DNA from: Natronosalvus hydrolyticus
GTDB lineage: Archaea; Halobacteriota; Halobacteria; Halobacteriales; Natrialbaceae
Assembly (NCBI GenBank): GCA_025517525.1
Contig: JAOPJZ010000001.1
Span: 186,001 to 250,000, forward strand
Reading direction: 5' to 3'
DNA: 64,000 nucleotides
In this document: positions 1-7,977 of the stretch, one piece after another
How the letters are laid out: each line of letters begins with the position of its first letter
Numbering within the stretch: position 1 is the stretch's first letter
Position numbers and translations under genes: made by a program
The notes under the pieces: generated by a model
Databases searched by the model: none
Told to the model about the DNA's origin: nothing
Seen by the model: only the letters and a program-made list of their open reading frames with translations

Positions 1-1
1 A

Positions 2-85
2 TTTGAACTTCCGCCGTTTCGCTTCGCTCACGACGACGTTCGCAGTCGCGAGCGACTGCTCACCGGCGGACCCCAAGAGGTATAA
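2..85 (+). CDS. Possible C-terminal end of a gene cut by the window start
   Basis: An open frame enters from the left edge and runs 27 codons to a TAA at 83-85. I do not recognise the product; the fragment is rich in Arg, Leu and acidic residues and has no motif. Its stop lies inside the left end of the palindromic element beginning at 81. A minus-strand T-arm-like string at the edge is an alternative reading, so coding status is uncertain. Confidence 0.25.
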   Translation, partial: FELPPFRFAHDDVRSRERLLTGGPQEV

Positions 86-160
86 TAGCCAGTGAAAGGA
101 TTTCACACCTATCGCGACACTGTCTTTCGATACGGTGTGCAATAACTTTCACCGGCTACT
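81..160. repeat. Dispersed palindromic element, copy A
   Basis: Imperfect inverted repeat of about 80 nt. The left end TAATAGCCAGTGAAAG matches the reverse complement of the right end (CTTTCACCGGCTACTA) at 14 of 16 positions. Inside, CACACC on the left faces GGTGTG on the right, so the whole unit can fold into one long hairpin. It is related to copies at 5661, 22342 and 60260. No open reading frame spans it. Confidence 0.75.
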
Positions 161-248
161 AAAATGCCGTTGCTGGATTCGGTAGTTCGTCCGTAGAATT
201 ATGCGTGGGTGATGTCCGCGAAGGGAAATCACCTGCATCGTGTCGTTC

Positions 249-290
249 GACGGCGAAGCCGTCTCACGTAGCGCGGACTTTGTCCGCGCT
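249..290 (-). terminator. Two tandem stem-loops just downstream of tRNA-Leu
   Basis: Two perfect hairpins lie on the 3' side of the minus-strand tRNA: AGCGCGGAC-TTT-GTCCGCGCT at 270-290 (9-bp stem, 3-nt loop) and GACGGC-GAA-GCCGTC at 249-263. They start 7 nt after the tRNA 3' end. A role in termination or 3' processing is inferred from position. There is no clear T-tract directly behind them, so this is not a typical archaeal terminator. Confidence 0.45.
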
Positions 291-296
291 TGCGAT

Positions 297-380
<84 letters not shown>

Positions 381-422
381 TCGCGTGGTCTTTTTCTCCG
401 CACTCATCGATATCCAGCGGCC

Positions 423-430
423 ATATAAAA
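423..430 (-). promoter_or_regulatory. TATA box of tRNA-Leu
   Basis: On the minus strand TTTTATAT lies about 43-50 nt upstream of the mature tRNA 5' end. A start site 25-27 nt below the box would leave a short 5' leader for RNase P removal. No competing minus-strand gene starts here. Confidence 0.5.
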
Positions 431-664
431 GCCCTTTCTTTTCTCACCGTCTCTGCGGCGAGGTCACACGGTACAGATTCCTTGAATCCCTTTTCACGTA
501 CCGATGGCTCGCGTCAGGATATTGGCGCGCCAGGCGTGTATCTCGTTCCAGTTGAAGGCACTATTCGGTCAAGGCGACTGTCCTCGAGTCATGGTTTTGC
601 ACTCGAGTCGCTTCGCTCTCCTGACGACCGCATAGTTGAAAAGGCCGAACGGCCAACGTCTTGT

Positions 665-1177
665 ATGGCAAAATACTCCACCGGTTCGTCCGCTGGCGGT
701 GGCGGGACGTCCTGTGAACTCTGTGGTGCGGAAAGCGATTCGCTCCGTCAGGCGACCGTTGCCGGCGCACAGTTGCAGGTCTGTCCCAACTGTGCTCCCC
801 ACAGCGACGAGTCGGGTCGACGCGGCCAGTCAGGTGGTGGCTCGAGCGGCCAGGAGTCACGAACCAGCCGCAAGAAGAAAGCAGCCCAGAACGTCGCCAA
901 AGCCAACCCGATCTGGGACGGTGACTCCGAACACTGGGAGAAAGACGGAACGAACTACGACGACGATCCGCTCCCGTATCTTGTCAGCTCCTACGGTCAA
1001 CGCCTCGAGTCCGCTCGACAGGACGCCGGGTATAAACGCGAAGAACTCGCCGAGGAACTCGGCTGCAAGGAATCCGATCTGCTCGCTATCGAGCAAGGTC
1101 GAGCGACGCAAGCAGGGGTTGGTGGCGGCCTGATTACGGCGCTCGAGGAGTTCCTGGATATCGAACTCGCCGAATAG
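665..1177 (+). CDS. Archaeal multiprotein bridging factor aMBF1
   Basis: 170-aa zinc-ribbon plus helix-turn-helix protein. Residues 17-43 carry a CxxC...CxxC ribbon (Cys17, 20, 40, 43). A basic linker follows at about 60-80, and a Cro/C1-type HTH lies at about 112-150 (LESARQ, REELAEELG, AIEQG). This is the archaeal MBF1 architecture; the family is thought to touch transcription and the ribosome. The open frame extends further upstream, across the tRNA, but the ATG at 665 is the only start that yields the family's normal N-terminus. The gene is monocistronic, followed by a 118-nt gap and a new promoter. Confidence 0.9.
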   Translation: MAKYSTGSSAGGGGTSCELCGAESDSLRQATVAGAQLQVCPNCAPHSDESGRRGQSGGGSSGQESRTSRKKKAAQNVAKANPIWDGDSEHWEKDGTNYDDDPLPYLVSSYGQRLESARQDAGYKREELAEELGCKESDLLAIEQGRATQAGVGGGLITALEEFLDIELAE

Positions 1178-1265
1178 TTTCGGACAAAATACCCGAAATC
1201 TCGCTCCCGTCTCGCAAAATGTTGCTCTCGTTTAGCCCCTTTCTCCCGACGGTCGGCGGGCAGAC

Positions 1266-1273
1266 TTTTATCA
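1266..1273 (+). promoter_or_regulatory. TATA box of the AlaX-type gene
   Basis: TTTTATCA is centred about 26 nt before the ATG at 1296, the spacing expected for a leaderless archaeal transcript. GGAGGT lies a few bases before the ATG, but it would be largely lost if transcription begins near 1292. Confidence 0.6.
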
Positions 1274-1295
1274 CCTGAGAACGGATGGGGAGGTA

Positions 1296-2540
1296 ATGAG
1301 CGGGCAACGGGCGGCAGCAGAGCCCTATGCGACACGGTTCGAGACTGAAGTGACCGCCGTCGACGGCAACAACGTCTGGCTCGAGACGACGTATTTCTAC
1401 GCTGAAAGCGGCGGCCAACCGGCTGACCGTGGGAAAATTGGCGACGTCGCTGTCGAAGACGTCCAGCAGATCGATGGCGAACACGTCCACATCCTCGCGG
1501 AAACACCGCCGTTTCGGGCCGGCCACCGCGTCATGTGTTCGATCGACTGGTCCTTTCGGATGTACTGTATGCGTGCACACACGGCCAGCCACGTCCTCTA
1601 CGGTGCTGGACGACGACTCCTTGAGGACCTCGGCTACGGCGGATTCGATATCGGCACGGAAAAAGTCCGCGTCGATTTCGAAACGACGACCAACATCGAC
1701 GACGATGTCCTGGTCGAACTCGACGAACTGCTCAACAGAGCCGTCTGGGAGTCACGCCCGGTTTCCTGGGAATCAATCCCGGTAAGCGAGGCCCGCGAAC
1801 GCGAGTTTATCGCGTTCAACGAGGCGACCGAGGAGGGCGCGTTCAACAAGGGACAGGTTCGCATCGTCACGGTCGGTTCCGAGAACGACAACGGGGCGAC
1901 GACCAACGGCTCGAGTGACCCCTGGGATGTCGCCGCATGTGGTGGAACCCACGTCCGAAATACGCGCGAAATCGGGCCCGTCACGATTCTGGACCGATCG
2001 AATCCGGGTGACGGGTTGACGCGCGTCGAGTTCGCCGTCGGTCCACGGGCAATCGAGCGACGAGCGGCCGAAAAGCGGGCTAGTTTCGCCGCGAAAACGG
2101 CGCTCGGAGCGAGCGTCGATTCGGTTCCGGACAAACTGACGAGCGCGCTGGCGAAACAGGACGAACTCGAGGCCCGGAACAGCGAACTCGAGTCGACAGT
2201 GGTTGAGACGGCTCTCCGGGCGGAATCCCCGGACAGGTACGGCGACGAATCGTGGATCGTCACCACTATCGATGATATCGAACCCGAGGGGCTTGGTGAC
2301 GCCGTTCGTCGTGCATCGGTAACCGGCGCGGATGGTTTCGCTGTCGTCGGCGAAACCGAGTATACGTTCGCCGTCGTCCGTAGCGACGGACAGCGAGATG
2401 CGAGCGAGCTTATCGATACGTTGACGACGATTCACGGTGGCGGTGGTGGCGGGTCAGCTGCGTTCGCCCAGGGCGGGGGCTTTGACGACAGCAAAACGAC
2501 CATCGTCGACGGCCTCGAGGCGTTGCTAACCGACGGGTGA
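1296..2540 (+). CDS. Alanyl-tRNA editing protein, AlaX-L type
   Basis: 414-aa stand-alone relative of the AlaRS editing half. It is predicted to hydrolyse Ser- or Gly-mischarged tRNA-Ala. The editing-site zinc ligands are visible as HTASH (95-99) and CGGTH (215-219), with the SGGQPAD motif of the N-terminal barrel near 38-44. A short coiled region at about 285-300 leads to a C-terminal DHHA1/C-Ala domain with a Gly-rich loop (about 384-399) that binds the tRNA elbow. The class II aminoacylation domain is absent, so this is an editing factor, not a synthetase. It has its own TATA box and is followed 77 nt later by a sugar-acid dehydratase gene. Confidence 0.9.
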   Translation: MSGQRAAAEPYATRFETEVTAVDGNNVWLETTYFYAESGGQPADRGKIGDVAVEDVQQIDGEHVHILAETPPFRAGHRVMCSIDWSFRMYCMRAHTASHVLYGAGRRLLEDLGYGGFDIGTEKVRVDFETTTNIDDDVLVELDELLNRAVWESRPVSWESIPVSEAREREFIAFNEATEEGAFNKGQVRIVTVGSENDNGATTNGSSDPWDVAACGGTHVRNTREIGPVTILDRSNPGDGLTRVEFAVGPRAIERRAAEKRASFAAKTALGASVDSVPDKLTSALAKQDELEARNSELESTVVETALRAESPDRYGDESWIVTTIDDIEPEGLGDAVRRASVTGADGFAVVGETEYTFAVVRSDGQRDASELIDTLTTIHGGGGGGSAAFAQGGGFDDSKTTIVDGLEALLTDG

Positions 2541-2617
2541 CTGTTCGTTTGCCTGTGACAGACGGACGACCAGGCGATGTATAAGGTTTTACTACTATGC
2601 GAGTCAATGGTGCTCGT

Positions 2618-3850
2618 ATGGGTATCGATTACTCTCAGCTACACGACCCTAATGCCGAGTACACGATGCGGGACCTCTCGGCCGAAACGATGGGCGTAAC
2701 CGCCAAACGCGGGGGCGGCCGAGACGTGGAGATTACGGACATCCAGACGACGATGGTCGACGGGAACTTCCCGTGGACGCTCGTGCGCATCTACACCGAC
2801 GCCGGTATCGTCGGCACGGGTGAGGCCTACTGGGGTGCAGGTGTTCCCGAACTGATCGAGCGGATGAAGCCGTTTATACAGGGCGAGAACCCGCTCGACA
2901 TCGACCGATTGTACGAGCATCTCATCCAGAAAATGTCCGGCGAGGGCTCGATTGAAGGGGTCACCGTTACGGCAATTTCGGGTATCGAAATCGCCTTACA
3001 CGACCTGGCGGGCAAGATTCTCGAGGTACCAGCCTACCAGCTACTGGGTGGGAAGTACCGCGACCAGATGCGCGTCTACTGTGACTGTCACACTGAAGAG
3101 GAAGCCGACCCTGAGGCGTGTGCTGATGAGGCCGAGCGCGTAGTCGAGGAGCTCGGATACGATGCCCTGAAGTTCGACCTCGACGTGCCGAGCGGACTGG
3201 AAAAAGACCGGGCAAACCGCCATCTCCGGCCCGGCGAAATTCGACACAAAGCCGAAATCGTCGAACAGGTCACCGAACGTGTCAAAGACCGTGCAGACGT
3301 TTCTTTCGACTGTCACTGGACGTTCTCCGGTGGCTCGGCGAAACGACTCGCCAACGCGCTCGAGCCCTACGACGTCTGGTGGCTCGAGGACCCTGTCCCG
3401 CCGGAGAACCTCGATGTGCAGGCTGCCGTCACCCAGTCGACGACGACGCCGATTGCGGTCGGCGAGAATCGCTATCGCGTGAGCGAACTCCGTCGACTCA
3501 TCGAAAACCAGGCCGTCGACATTATCGCACCGGACATGCCGAAAGTCGGTGGTATGCGAGAGACCCGAAAGATTGCCGACGTTGCCAATCAGCACTACAT
3601 TCCCGTCGCCATGCACAACGTGGCGTCGCCGGTTGCCACCGTCGCCTCCGCACACGTCGGGGCGGCGATTCCGAACTCACTGGCCGTCGAGTACCACAGC
3701 TACGAACTCGGCTGGTGGGAGGACCTGGTCGAAGGCGATGTGATCGAGGAAGGTTACATCGAAATTCCCGAAGAACCCGGACTTGGTGTCACCCTAGACA
3801 TGGACGCCGTCGAAGCCCACATGGTCGAGGGCGAGGAGTTGTTTGACTGA
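2618..3850 (+). CDS. Enolase-superfamily (MR/MLE) sugar-acid dehydratase
   Basis: 410-aa member of the mandelate racemase/muconate lactonizing family. Predicted Mg ligands are Asp231 (FDCHW), Glu257 (WLEDP) and Glu283 (GEN). Lys185 (ALKFD) and His333 (AMHN) are candidate general bases. It resembles haloarchaeal gluconate or xylonate dehydratases, which feed semi-phosphorylative Entner-Doudoroff or pentose oxidation. The exact substrate cannot be read from sequence. An in-frame ATG exists at 2597, but the TATA-like ATAAGG near 2580 fits initiation at 2618 better. No sugar dehydrogenase or aldolase sits next to it, so pathway context is missing. Confidence 0.82.
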   Translation: MGIDYSQLHDPNAEYTMRDLSAETMGVTAKRGGGRDVEITDIQTTMVDGNFPWTLVRIYTDAGIVGTGEAYWGAGVPELIERMKPFIQGENPLDIDRLYEHLIQKMSGEGSIEGVTVTAISGIEIALHDLAGKILEVPAYQLLGGKYRDQMRVYCDCHTEEEADPEACADEAERVVEELGYDALKFDLDVPSGLEKDRANRHLRPGEIRHKAEIVEQVTERVKDRADVSFDCHWTFSGGSAKRLANALEPYDVWWLEDPVPPENLDVQAAVTQSTTTPIAVGENRYRVSELRRLIENQAVDIIAPDMPKVGGMRETRKIADVANQHYIPVAMHNVASPVATVASAHVGAAIPNSLAVEYHSYELGWWEDLVEGDVIEEGYIEIPEEPGLGVTLDMDAVEAHMVEGEELFD

Positions 3851-4207
3851 AAAGTCAACTCATTGGGTTATTGTAGCCTTTCTCCTGTTCCGACTCACGG
3901 GAGCCGACCCAGTGATTTGATCCCCGGACAGAAATCTATGCGTTTCTACGACGATCCCTATCACACTCATCGTACGACGTGCGGGGTTGCAGAGTACTGA
4001 CTCTCTTTGAAGAAGACCAAGTTGACCAGGACAATACGGAACCGTGTGGCCCCGCGTCAAACTGATTCTAATCGACTGTTTCTCCCGGTAACAGACTGAT
4101 TACGCGTTCGAAGCCACGCAGTACCGTATCGTCTTTCACGCTAATCTCTTCCTGAGGTTGAAACGATTTGTTCCTCTTTACGTCCCGGGGTGGACGGTAT
4201 AAACGTC
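3851..4207. other. Intergenic region, no gene seen
   Basis: 357 bases, less GC-rich than the flanking genes. No frame looks coding and no tRNA fold is evident. A CTCTTTAC box about 30 nt before the ATG at 4208 is the likely promoter of the downstream acidic protein. Confidence 0.5.
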
Positions 4208-5551
4208 ATGGACGACCACCCTGAAGAATCCGAAGGCAGCCGATTATCGACAGACAGAGAAACGATTCGCCACTGGGCGGACGAACACGCCGCGATGCCG
4301 GTCCAACACCGTGAAGAGTCAGACCGCTACCGCATCGTTTCGGAATCCGAAGTGACCGACGATCACGAGACGGTGGACTGGGACGATTTCTTTGCTCGAC
4401 TCGACGATGACGATCACGTCGTAATCTACCACGGCGCGGAGACGTCCGAGCCTTTCGAAATAACGCATCGCGAAGACGCGCTCACGCGAAGTAGCGTCGA
4501 CCGAGAGGACCTGAAAGATCGGCTCCTCGAGGGAGAGACGGTAACGACGGAAGTGACCGAGACGACAGTCGTCGAGAGTGTCGTGGTCGAGGAGGCGACT
4601 ATCGAGAGCGAACTCGTCGGTACCGAGGTGATCGACGAGAGCGTGATCGACGTCGAACTCACGATGCGCGAGTGTACGAACTGTACGCTCCATGAGGAGG
4701 GCACCGCGGATAACCGGGACTGGTTCGACCAGGATCGATACCTCGATTCGATCGCGCGTACGGAGTCGGAGCCGATGGAGGCCGAGATGGGTGCTATCGA
4801 ATCCACTGCAGCGGTCCCCTACTCTGCCGAATTGGATGTCGAGGAGACGTGGGCAGTCACGCGCGAGTTCACCGAACGGTTCACCGTCGAGAGTCGCGTC
4901 GCGGATACCGACGTCGTCGAGACCGATACCGTCGAGGATCGCGACATCGACATCGAGGGACTCCAGCGCACGATCGCCGAAAGCGATCTCCTGGACATCA
5001 ACATGTCGCCGGAGAACGTGCTGGTACAGTGTGATATCGAGACGGAGTTCAGCGACGATGACCGCATTCACACCCACTTCACGCGCGAACACGTCGTCGA
5101 AGACGAAGTGGTCGACCGCAAACGCCTGCACGCCGACGTGACGGGGGGTGAACTATTGACGATGGAGACGGTCCACAGCGAGGAAGTCGTCACCGAAGAC
5201 GCTGGAACGATGTCGGGCGATACGACCGAAGCGGGCGTTTCGGGAGCCGCCGAAGACGTCGGAGAGCCGATCGAAGCTGAACCCGCCGAAGGGGCTGGGC
5301 ACGTAACGCTGTCGGACGACGAAATCGGAAAAACGGTTGTCGACGCTGCAGACGAAGAACTCGGGATGGTTACCGGCGTCGATGACAGCGGCAACAGGAT
5401 ATACGTCGACGCGCACCCGGGCATCACCGAACGGATCAAAGCCACGCTCGAGTGGGGCGACGTCGACGAAGACGACGTTCCGGTGGAAGCCAACCAGATA
5501 CAACACATCACCGACGACCGCATCCAACTCAAGGAGGCAGAACACCTGTAG
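4208..5551 (+). CDS. Large acidic haloarchaeal protein with C-terminal PRC-barrel
   Basis: 447 aa, unusually rich in Asp and Glu. I do not recognise the first 370 residues. They include stretches of alternating Val/Ile with acidic or Thr residues (about 105-145 and 215-255) that suggest extended beta structure. There is a CTNC pair near 156-159. The last ~75 residues (from DDEIGK to RIQLKE) read as a PRC-barrel-like fold, a domain found in ribosome-maturation and stress proteins. A GTG 18 nt upstream is possible, but a CTTTAC box about 28 nt before the ATG at 4208 favours that start. There is no signal peptide or membrane segment. The gene stands alone. Confidence 0.75.
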   Translation: MDDHPEESEGSRLSTDRETIRHWADEHAAMPVQHREESDRYRIVSESEVTDDHETVDWDDFFARLDDDDHVVIYHGAETSEPFEITHREDALTRSSVDREDLKDRLLEGETVTTEVTETTVVESVVVEEATIESELVGTEVIDESVIDVELTMRECTNCTLHEEGTADNRDWFDQDRYLDSIARTESEPMEAEMGAIESTAAVPYSAELDVEETWAVTREFTERFTVESRVADTDVVETDTVEDRDIDIEGLQRTIAESDLLDINMSPENVLVQCDIETEFSDDDRIHTHFTREHVVEDEVVDRKRLHADVTGGELLTMETVHSEEVVTEDAGTMSGDTTEAGVSGAAEDVGEPIEAEPAEGAGHVTLSDDEIGKTVVDAADEELGMVTGVDDSGNRIYVDAHPGITERIKATLEWGDVDEDDVPVEANQIQHITDDRIQLKEAEHL

Positions 5552-5660
5552 TTTTACTGGACGAGACCCATCGGGGCGTTGCCGCGGCGCTCGAACGTTC
5601 ATACTGTCGACTGTGGAGCGTTCAAGATTCTCTCACGCTTGGCACAGCGCGACTCCCCCT

Positions 5661-5742
5661 CTCACAATTGAAACGATTGACACCCCTATCCCGAGGCACC
5701 CTTGGGATAGGGTATGCAATGACTTTCAATGACTACTATAGT
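5661..5742. repeat. Dispersed palindromic element, copy B
   Basis: Copy of the element at 81, 22342 and 60260. The right half (GGGATAGGGTATGCAATGAC then TTTCAATGACTACTATAG) is well preserved. Its reverse complement pairs with a degenerate left half (CAATTGAAACGATTGACAC then CCCTATCCC). The CCCTATCCC/GGGATAGGG core stem is perfect. It lies between two genes with no reading frame across it. Confidence 0.7.
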
Positions 5743-5756
5743 TACAACTGACAGTA

Positions 5757-5957
5757 TCAGGATGCGTCGCCGTCAGTTTCGTCATCCTGCTCCGTGTCGG
5801 TCTCAGCATCTTCATCTCGTCGAGGTGCGCTCTGTGAGCCGACGGAGCTATCCGCGTCGAGGTCACGACGTATCCGGCCGAGTTCGTCTTCGATCTCGGC
5901 TGTTCGTTCGGGAATCTCGAAGAGAAAGACAGATAAAAGTTCCCGCGGTGTAAACAC
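5757..5957 (-). CDS. Possible small acidic protein divergent from secE
   Basis: A 66-codon frame starting GTG at 5957. The N-terminal third is amphipathic ([20 protein letters not shown]), a likely short coiled coil, followed by a very Asp/Glu-rich tail. The composition looks haloarchaeal and coding. However, its start lies inside the secE promoter region and I cannot name a family. It may be an acidic-tail hypothetical or a chance frame. Confidence 0.35.
   Translation of the reverse strand: MFTPRELLSVFLFEIPERTAEIEDELGRIRRDLDADSSVGSQSAPRRDEDAETDTEQDDETDGDAS
5932..5939 (+). promoter_or_regulatory. TATA box of the secE-spt5 operon
   Basis: GATAAAAG is about 28 nt before the secE ATG at 5964, as expected for a leaderless mRNA carrying secE and spt5. 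Confidence 0.6.
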
Positions 5958-5963
5958 ACAGAT

Positions 5964-6140
5964 ATGGACGTTCCCTACGATCTCACCTCGTACGTGCGGG
6001 TGCTGAAGATGGCGACGACGCCCACGCGCGAGGAGTTCCTGCAAGTATCGAAAATAGCCGGTGCAGGGATCTTGCTCGTTGGCTTTCTCGGATTCCTCAT
6101 CGGTGTGATTATGTTGTTGCTCACCGGCGGTGGGATCTGA
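5964..6140 (+). CDS. secE: Preprotein translocase subunit SecE
   Basis: 58-aa protein with a short cytosolic amphipathic segment ([14 protein letters not shown]) followed by one membrane helix at about 33-54 ([18 protein letters not shown]). This is the archaeal SecE/Sec61-gamma size and topology; it clamps the SecY channel. Its stop codon overlaps the spt5 start (ATGA), giving translational coupling. The secE-spt5 pairing is the standard euryarchaeal arrangement. Confidence 0.93.
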   Translation: MDVPYDLTSYVRVLKMATTPTREEFLQVSKIAGAGILLVGFLGFLIGVIMLLLTGGGI

Positions 6141-6577
6141 TGCCGATTTATGCCGTCAAAACGACTGCGAGCCAGGAGCAGACGGTCGCTGACATGATCA
6201 TCACTCGGGAGGACCCGACCGTACACGCAGCGTTAGCCCCCGATTCGCTGACTTCCTACGTGATGGTCGAAGCGGACGATGCGAACATCATCGAACGTAT
6301 CCTCGAGGAGATCCCCCACGCACGGTCTGTCATTCCAGGCGAATCGGACATCTCCGAAGTGGAGCATTTCCTCTCGCCCAAACCGGACGTCGAAGGGATT
6401 GCAGAAGGAGATATCGTCGAACTCATCGCAGGCCCGTTCAAAGGGGAGAAAGCACAGGTGCAGCGAATCGACGAAGGGAAAGATCAGGTGACGGTCGAAC
6501 TGTACGAAGCTACGGTTCCAATTCCGGTGACGGTTCGGGGCGACCAGATTCGGGTGCTGGATTCGGACGAGCGGTAA
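6140..6577 (+). CDS. spt5: Transcription elongation factor Spt5 (NusG homologue)
   Basis: 145 aa. An N-terminal NGN domain (about 1-85, IYAVKTTASQEQTVADMI) binds the RNA polymerase clamp for processivity. A single KOW domain follows (about 88-140, EGDIVELIAGPFKGEKAQV) that contacts partners such as ribosomal protein S10 or RNA. Length is typical for archaeal Spt5, which works with Spt4. It is co-transcribed with secE and overlaps its stop by 1 nt. A paired inverted repeat about 100 nt downstream may terminate transcription. Confidence 0.95.
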   Translation: MPIYAVKTTASQEQTVADMIITREDPTVHAALAPDSLTSYVMVEADDANIIERILEEIPHARSVIPGESDISEVEHFLSPKPDVEGIAEGDIVELIAGPFKGEKAQVQRIDEGKDQVTVELYEATVPIPVTVRGDQIRVLDSDER

Positions 6578-6679
6578 AGACTCGAGTGCTGTATTGAGAC
6601 GGTATCGTGTCCCATCTTGTGGCGTTTTTCGATGTATTGCACTCGGCGCGAGTCGCAGACGAGCGCCGAGCATTTTGTA

Positions 6680-6740
6680 CTAAATTTTGCAAGGAGCGGT
6701 GAGTGAGCGTAGCGAACGAACCCGACGCGTGAAAATTTAG
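6680..6740. terminator. Long-range inverted repeat between convergent spt5 and zinc-finger genes
   Basis: CTAAATTTT at 6680-6688 is the perfect reverse complement of AAAATTTAG at 6732-6740, enclosing 43 nt rich in GAGCG/GCGAACG. The right arm overlaps the stop codon of the minus-strand zinc-finger gene. Position between two converging genes suggests a bidirectional terminator; a small mobile repeat is the alternative. Confidence 0.45.
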
Positions 6741-7024
6741 CCGTTCAAAAACTCGGCCAGTCGCTTTTCGTCGACGGTTTCGTCTATCTCCTCGAGGAGT
6801 TTCTCACGCTGGCGAACGTCCTCGGAGTCGGCTCCGTAGGCGCGGACGTATTCGGCACGGCTGTGTTCGGTGAAGACGTGGCGGATACCGAGGTAGCCGT
6901 CGGGGACGATGGTTCCACAGACGGCACATTCGAGGCGCTCGTGGGCACTCACCTGGTGGGCGATGGCTGATTCGACGTCGTCGAAGACGGCATCACAGCC
7001 GTCGATTCCACATTCCCAGGCCAT
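6737..7024 (-). CDS. C2H2-type zinc-finger protein (haloarchaeal)
   Basis: 95 aa with two finger-like units. The first is CGIDGCDAVF with HQVSAH (Cys5, Cys10, then His pair). The second is CAVCGTIV with HVFTEH. A helical acidic C-terminus follows (EKLLEEIDETVDEKRLAEF). Such proteins are abundant in haloarchaea and mostly uncharacterised; nucleic-acid or protein binding is inferred from the fingers only. A TTTAGACC box about 27 nt upstream of the ATG fits its own promoter. It converges on spt5. Confidence 0.8.
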   Translation of the reverse strand: MAWECGIDGCDAVFDDVESAIAHQVSAHERLECAVCGTIVPDGYLGIRHVFTEHSRAEYVRAYGADSEDVRQREKLLEEIDETVDEKRLAEFLNG

Positions 7025-7129
7025 TCAGTGGCTTTTCTCAAGGGGGTCTAAAGGGTCTTTCGTTGCACTCACGATTCGATTTCGACAGTCCGGGGGGATG
7101 GACAAATCAGAATTCCTAACTGCTCGCTG

Positions 7130-7909
7130 GTGATACGGACAGGTGTGAGCGCCGGAGAGTCCACTCGAGTCGATTGCCACATCAAGGTGTTGAACGATCG
7201 CGTCGTCGAATACGCCCGGCGTGCTGGGATCGACGTGCTGGTGTATGCCCCCCATTTCAAGCGCCTGCCCGAAATACGCGAGCGGGCGGCCGCCTACAGC
7301 ACCGACGCTGTCCAGGTGATCCCTGCTCGAGAGGTGTTCACCGGATCGTGGCAGGACCGCAAACACGTCCTGGCGATCGGACTCGAGGAACCGGTGCCTG
7401 ATTTCATCACGCTCGAGGGAGCGATGGCGGCGTTTGACCGCCAGGATGCGGTGGTATTGGCTCCCCATCCGGAATTTTTGACGGTGTCGCTGACTGAGAG
7501 CGATATTCGTGAGTATCGGGATGTTATCGACGCAATAGAGATTTTTAATCCAAAGCATTTACCGAAACACAACCGTCGAGCCAGGAAGCTGGCTTCGCAG
7601 TTCGAATTGGCTCCATTTACCTCTTCGTATGCGCATTTGCCTCGCTCTGTGGGGGTTTCTCACGTCGAATTCGGGTGTTCGATCGAGACCGAAGCCGACC
7701 TCGTTGAGGCGTTACAGACGAACGAAAGACGGCGTGTCGTCTACGACAACGGCCGCAAACGGTGGATGACGACGGCGAGCGAGATCGGTCACCTCGTCTA
7801 CGAGAATACCTGGGAGAAAGTCGACCGATTGTTGCTTTCTGGAACGGAACCAACCCATCCCGATCACATCTTTTACGAGGGTAAATTCGACGACATCGCG
7901 GTGTACTAG
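7130..7909 (+). CDS. PHP-domain-associated metal-dependent phosphoesterase-like protein
   Basis: 259 aa. The VDCHIK motif near 14-19 and APHF (about 39-42) sit where PHP proteins have their first metal-binding histidines. APHPEF (about 112-117) and a final histidine-containing segment resemble PHP motifs III-IV. The family includes phosphatases and DNA-polymerase-associated domains; the substrate here is unknown. The start is GTG at 7130; a second GTG at 7145 is possible. A conserved 56-nt hairpin begins 13 nt after the stop and may be its transcript end. Confidence 0.7.
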   Translation: MIRTGVSAGESTRVDCHIKVLNDRVVEYARRAGIDVLVYAPHFKRLPEIRERAAAYSTDAVQVIPAREVFTGSWQDRKHVLAIGLEEPVPDFITLEGAMAAFDRQDAVVLAPHPEFLTVSLTESDIREYRDVIDAIEIFNPKHLPKHNRRARKLASQFELAPFTSSYAHLPRSVGVSHVEFGCSIETEADLVEALQTNERRRVVYDNGRKRWMTTASEIGHLVYENTWEKVDRLLLSGTEPTHPDHIFYEGKFDDIAVY

Positions 7910-7921
7910 TGACTTCCCAAA

Positions 7922-7977
7922 CCTGAACGGAAGCGTGAAACCGATTAGGGGCGTCCGGTTTCACGCATCGATCGACG
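7922..7977 (+). repeat. Conserved 56-nt hairpin element, copy 1
   Basis: GCGTGAAACCG at 7933-7943 is perfectly complementary to CGGTTTCACGC at 7956-7966, with a 12-nt loop. The flanks CCTGAACGG and ATCGACG are shared with the second copy at 16083, while the loop differs. It lies 13 nt after a stop codon, so it may act as a 3' structure or terminator, or be a short dispersed repeat. Confidence 0.7.

Noticed and set aside
1..60. Minus-strand GTTCAAAT at the window edge, resembling a tRNA T-arm
   Set aside because: The remaining arms cannot be seen, and the sequence toward 80 does not fold as a tRNA; the plus-strand frame is at least as good an explanation.
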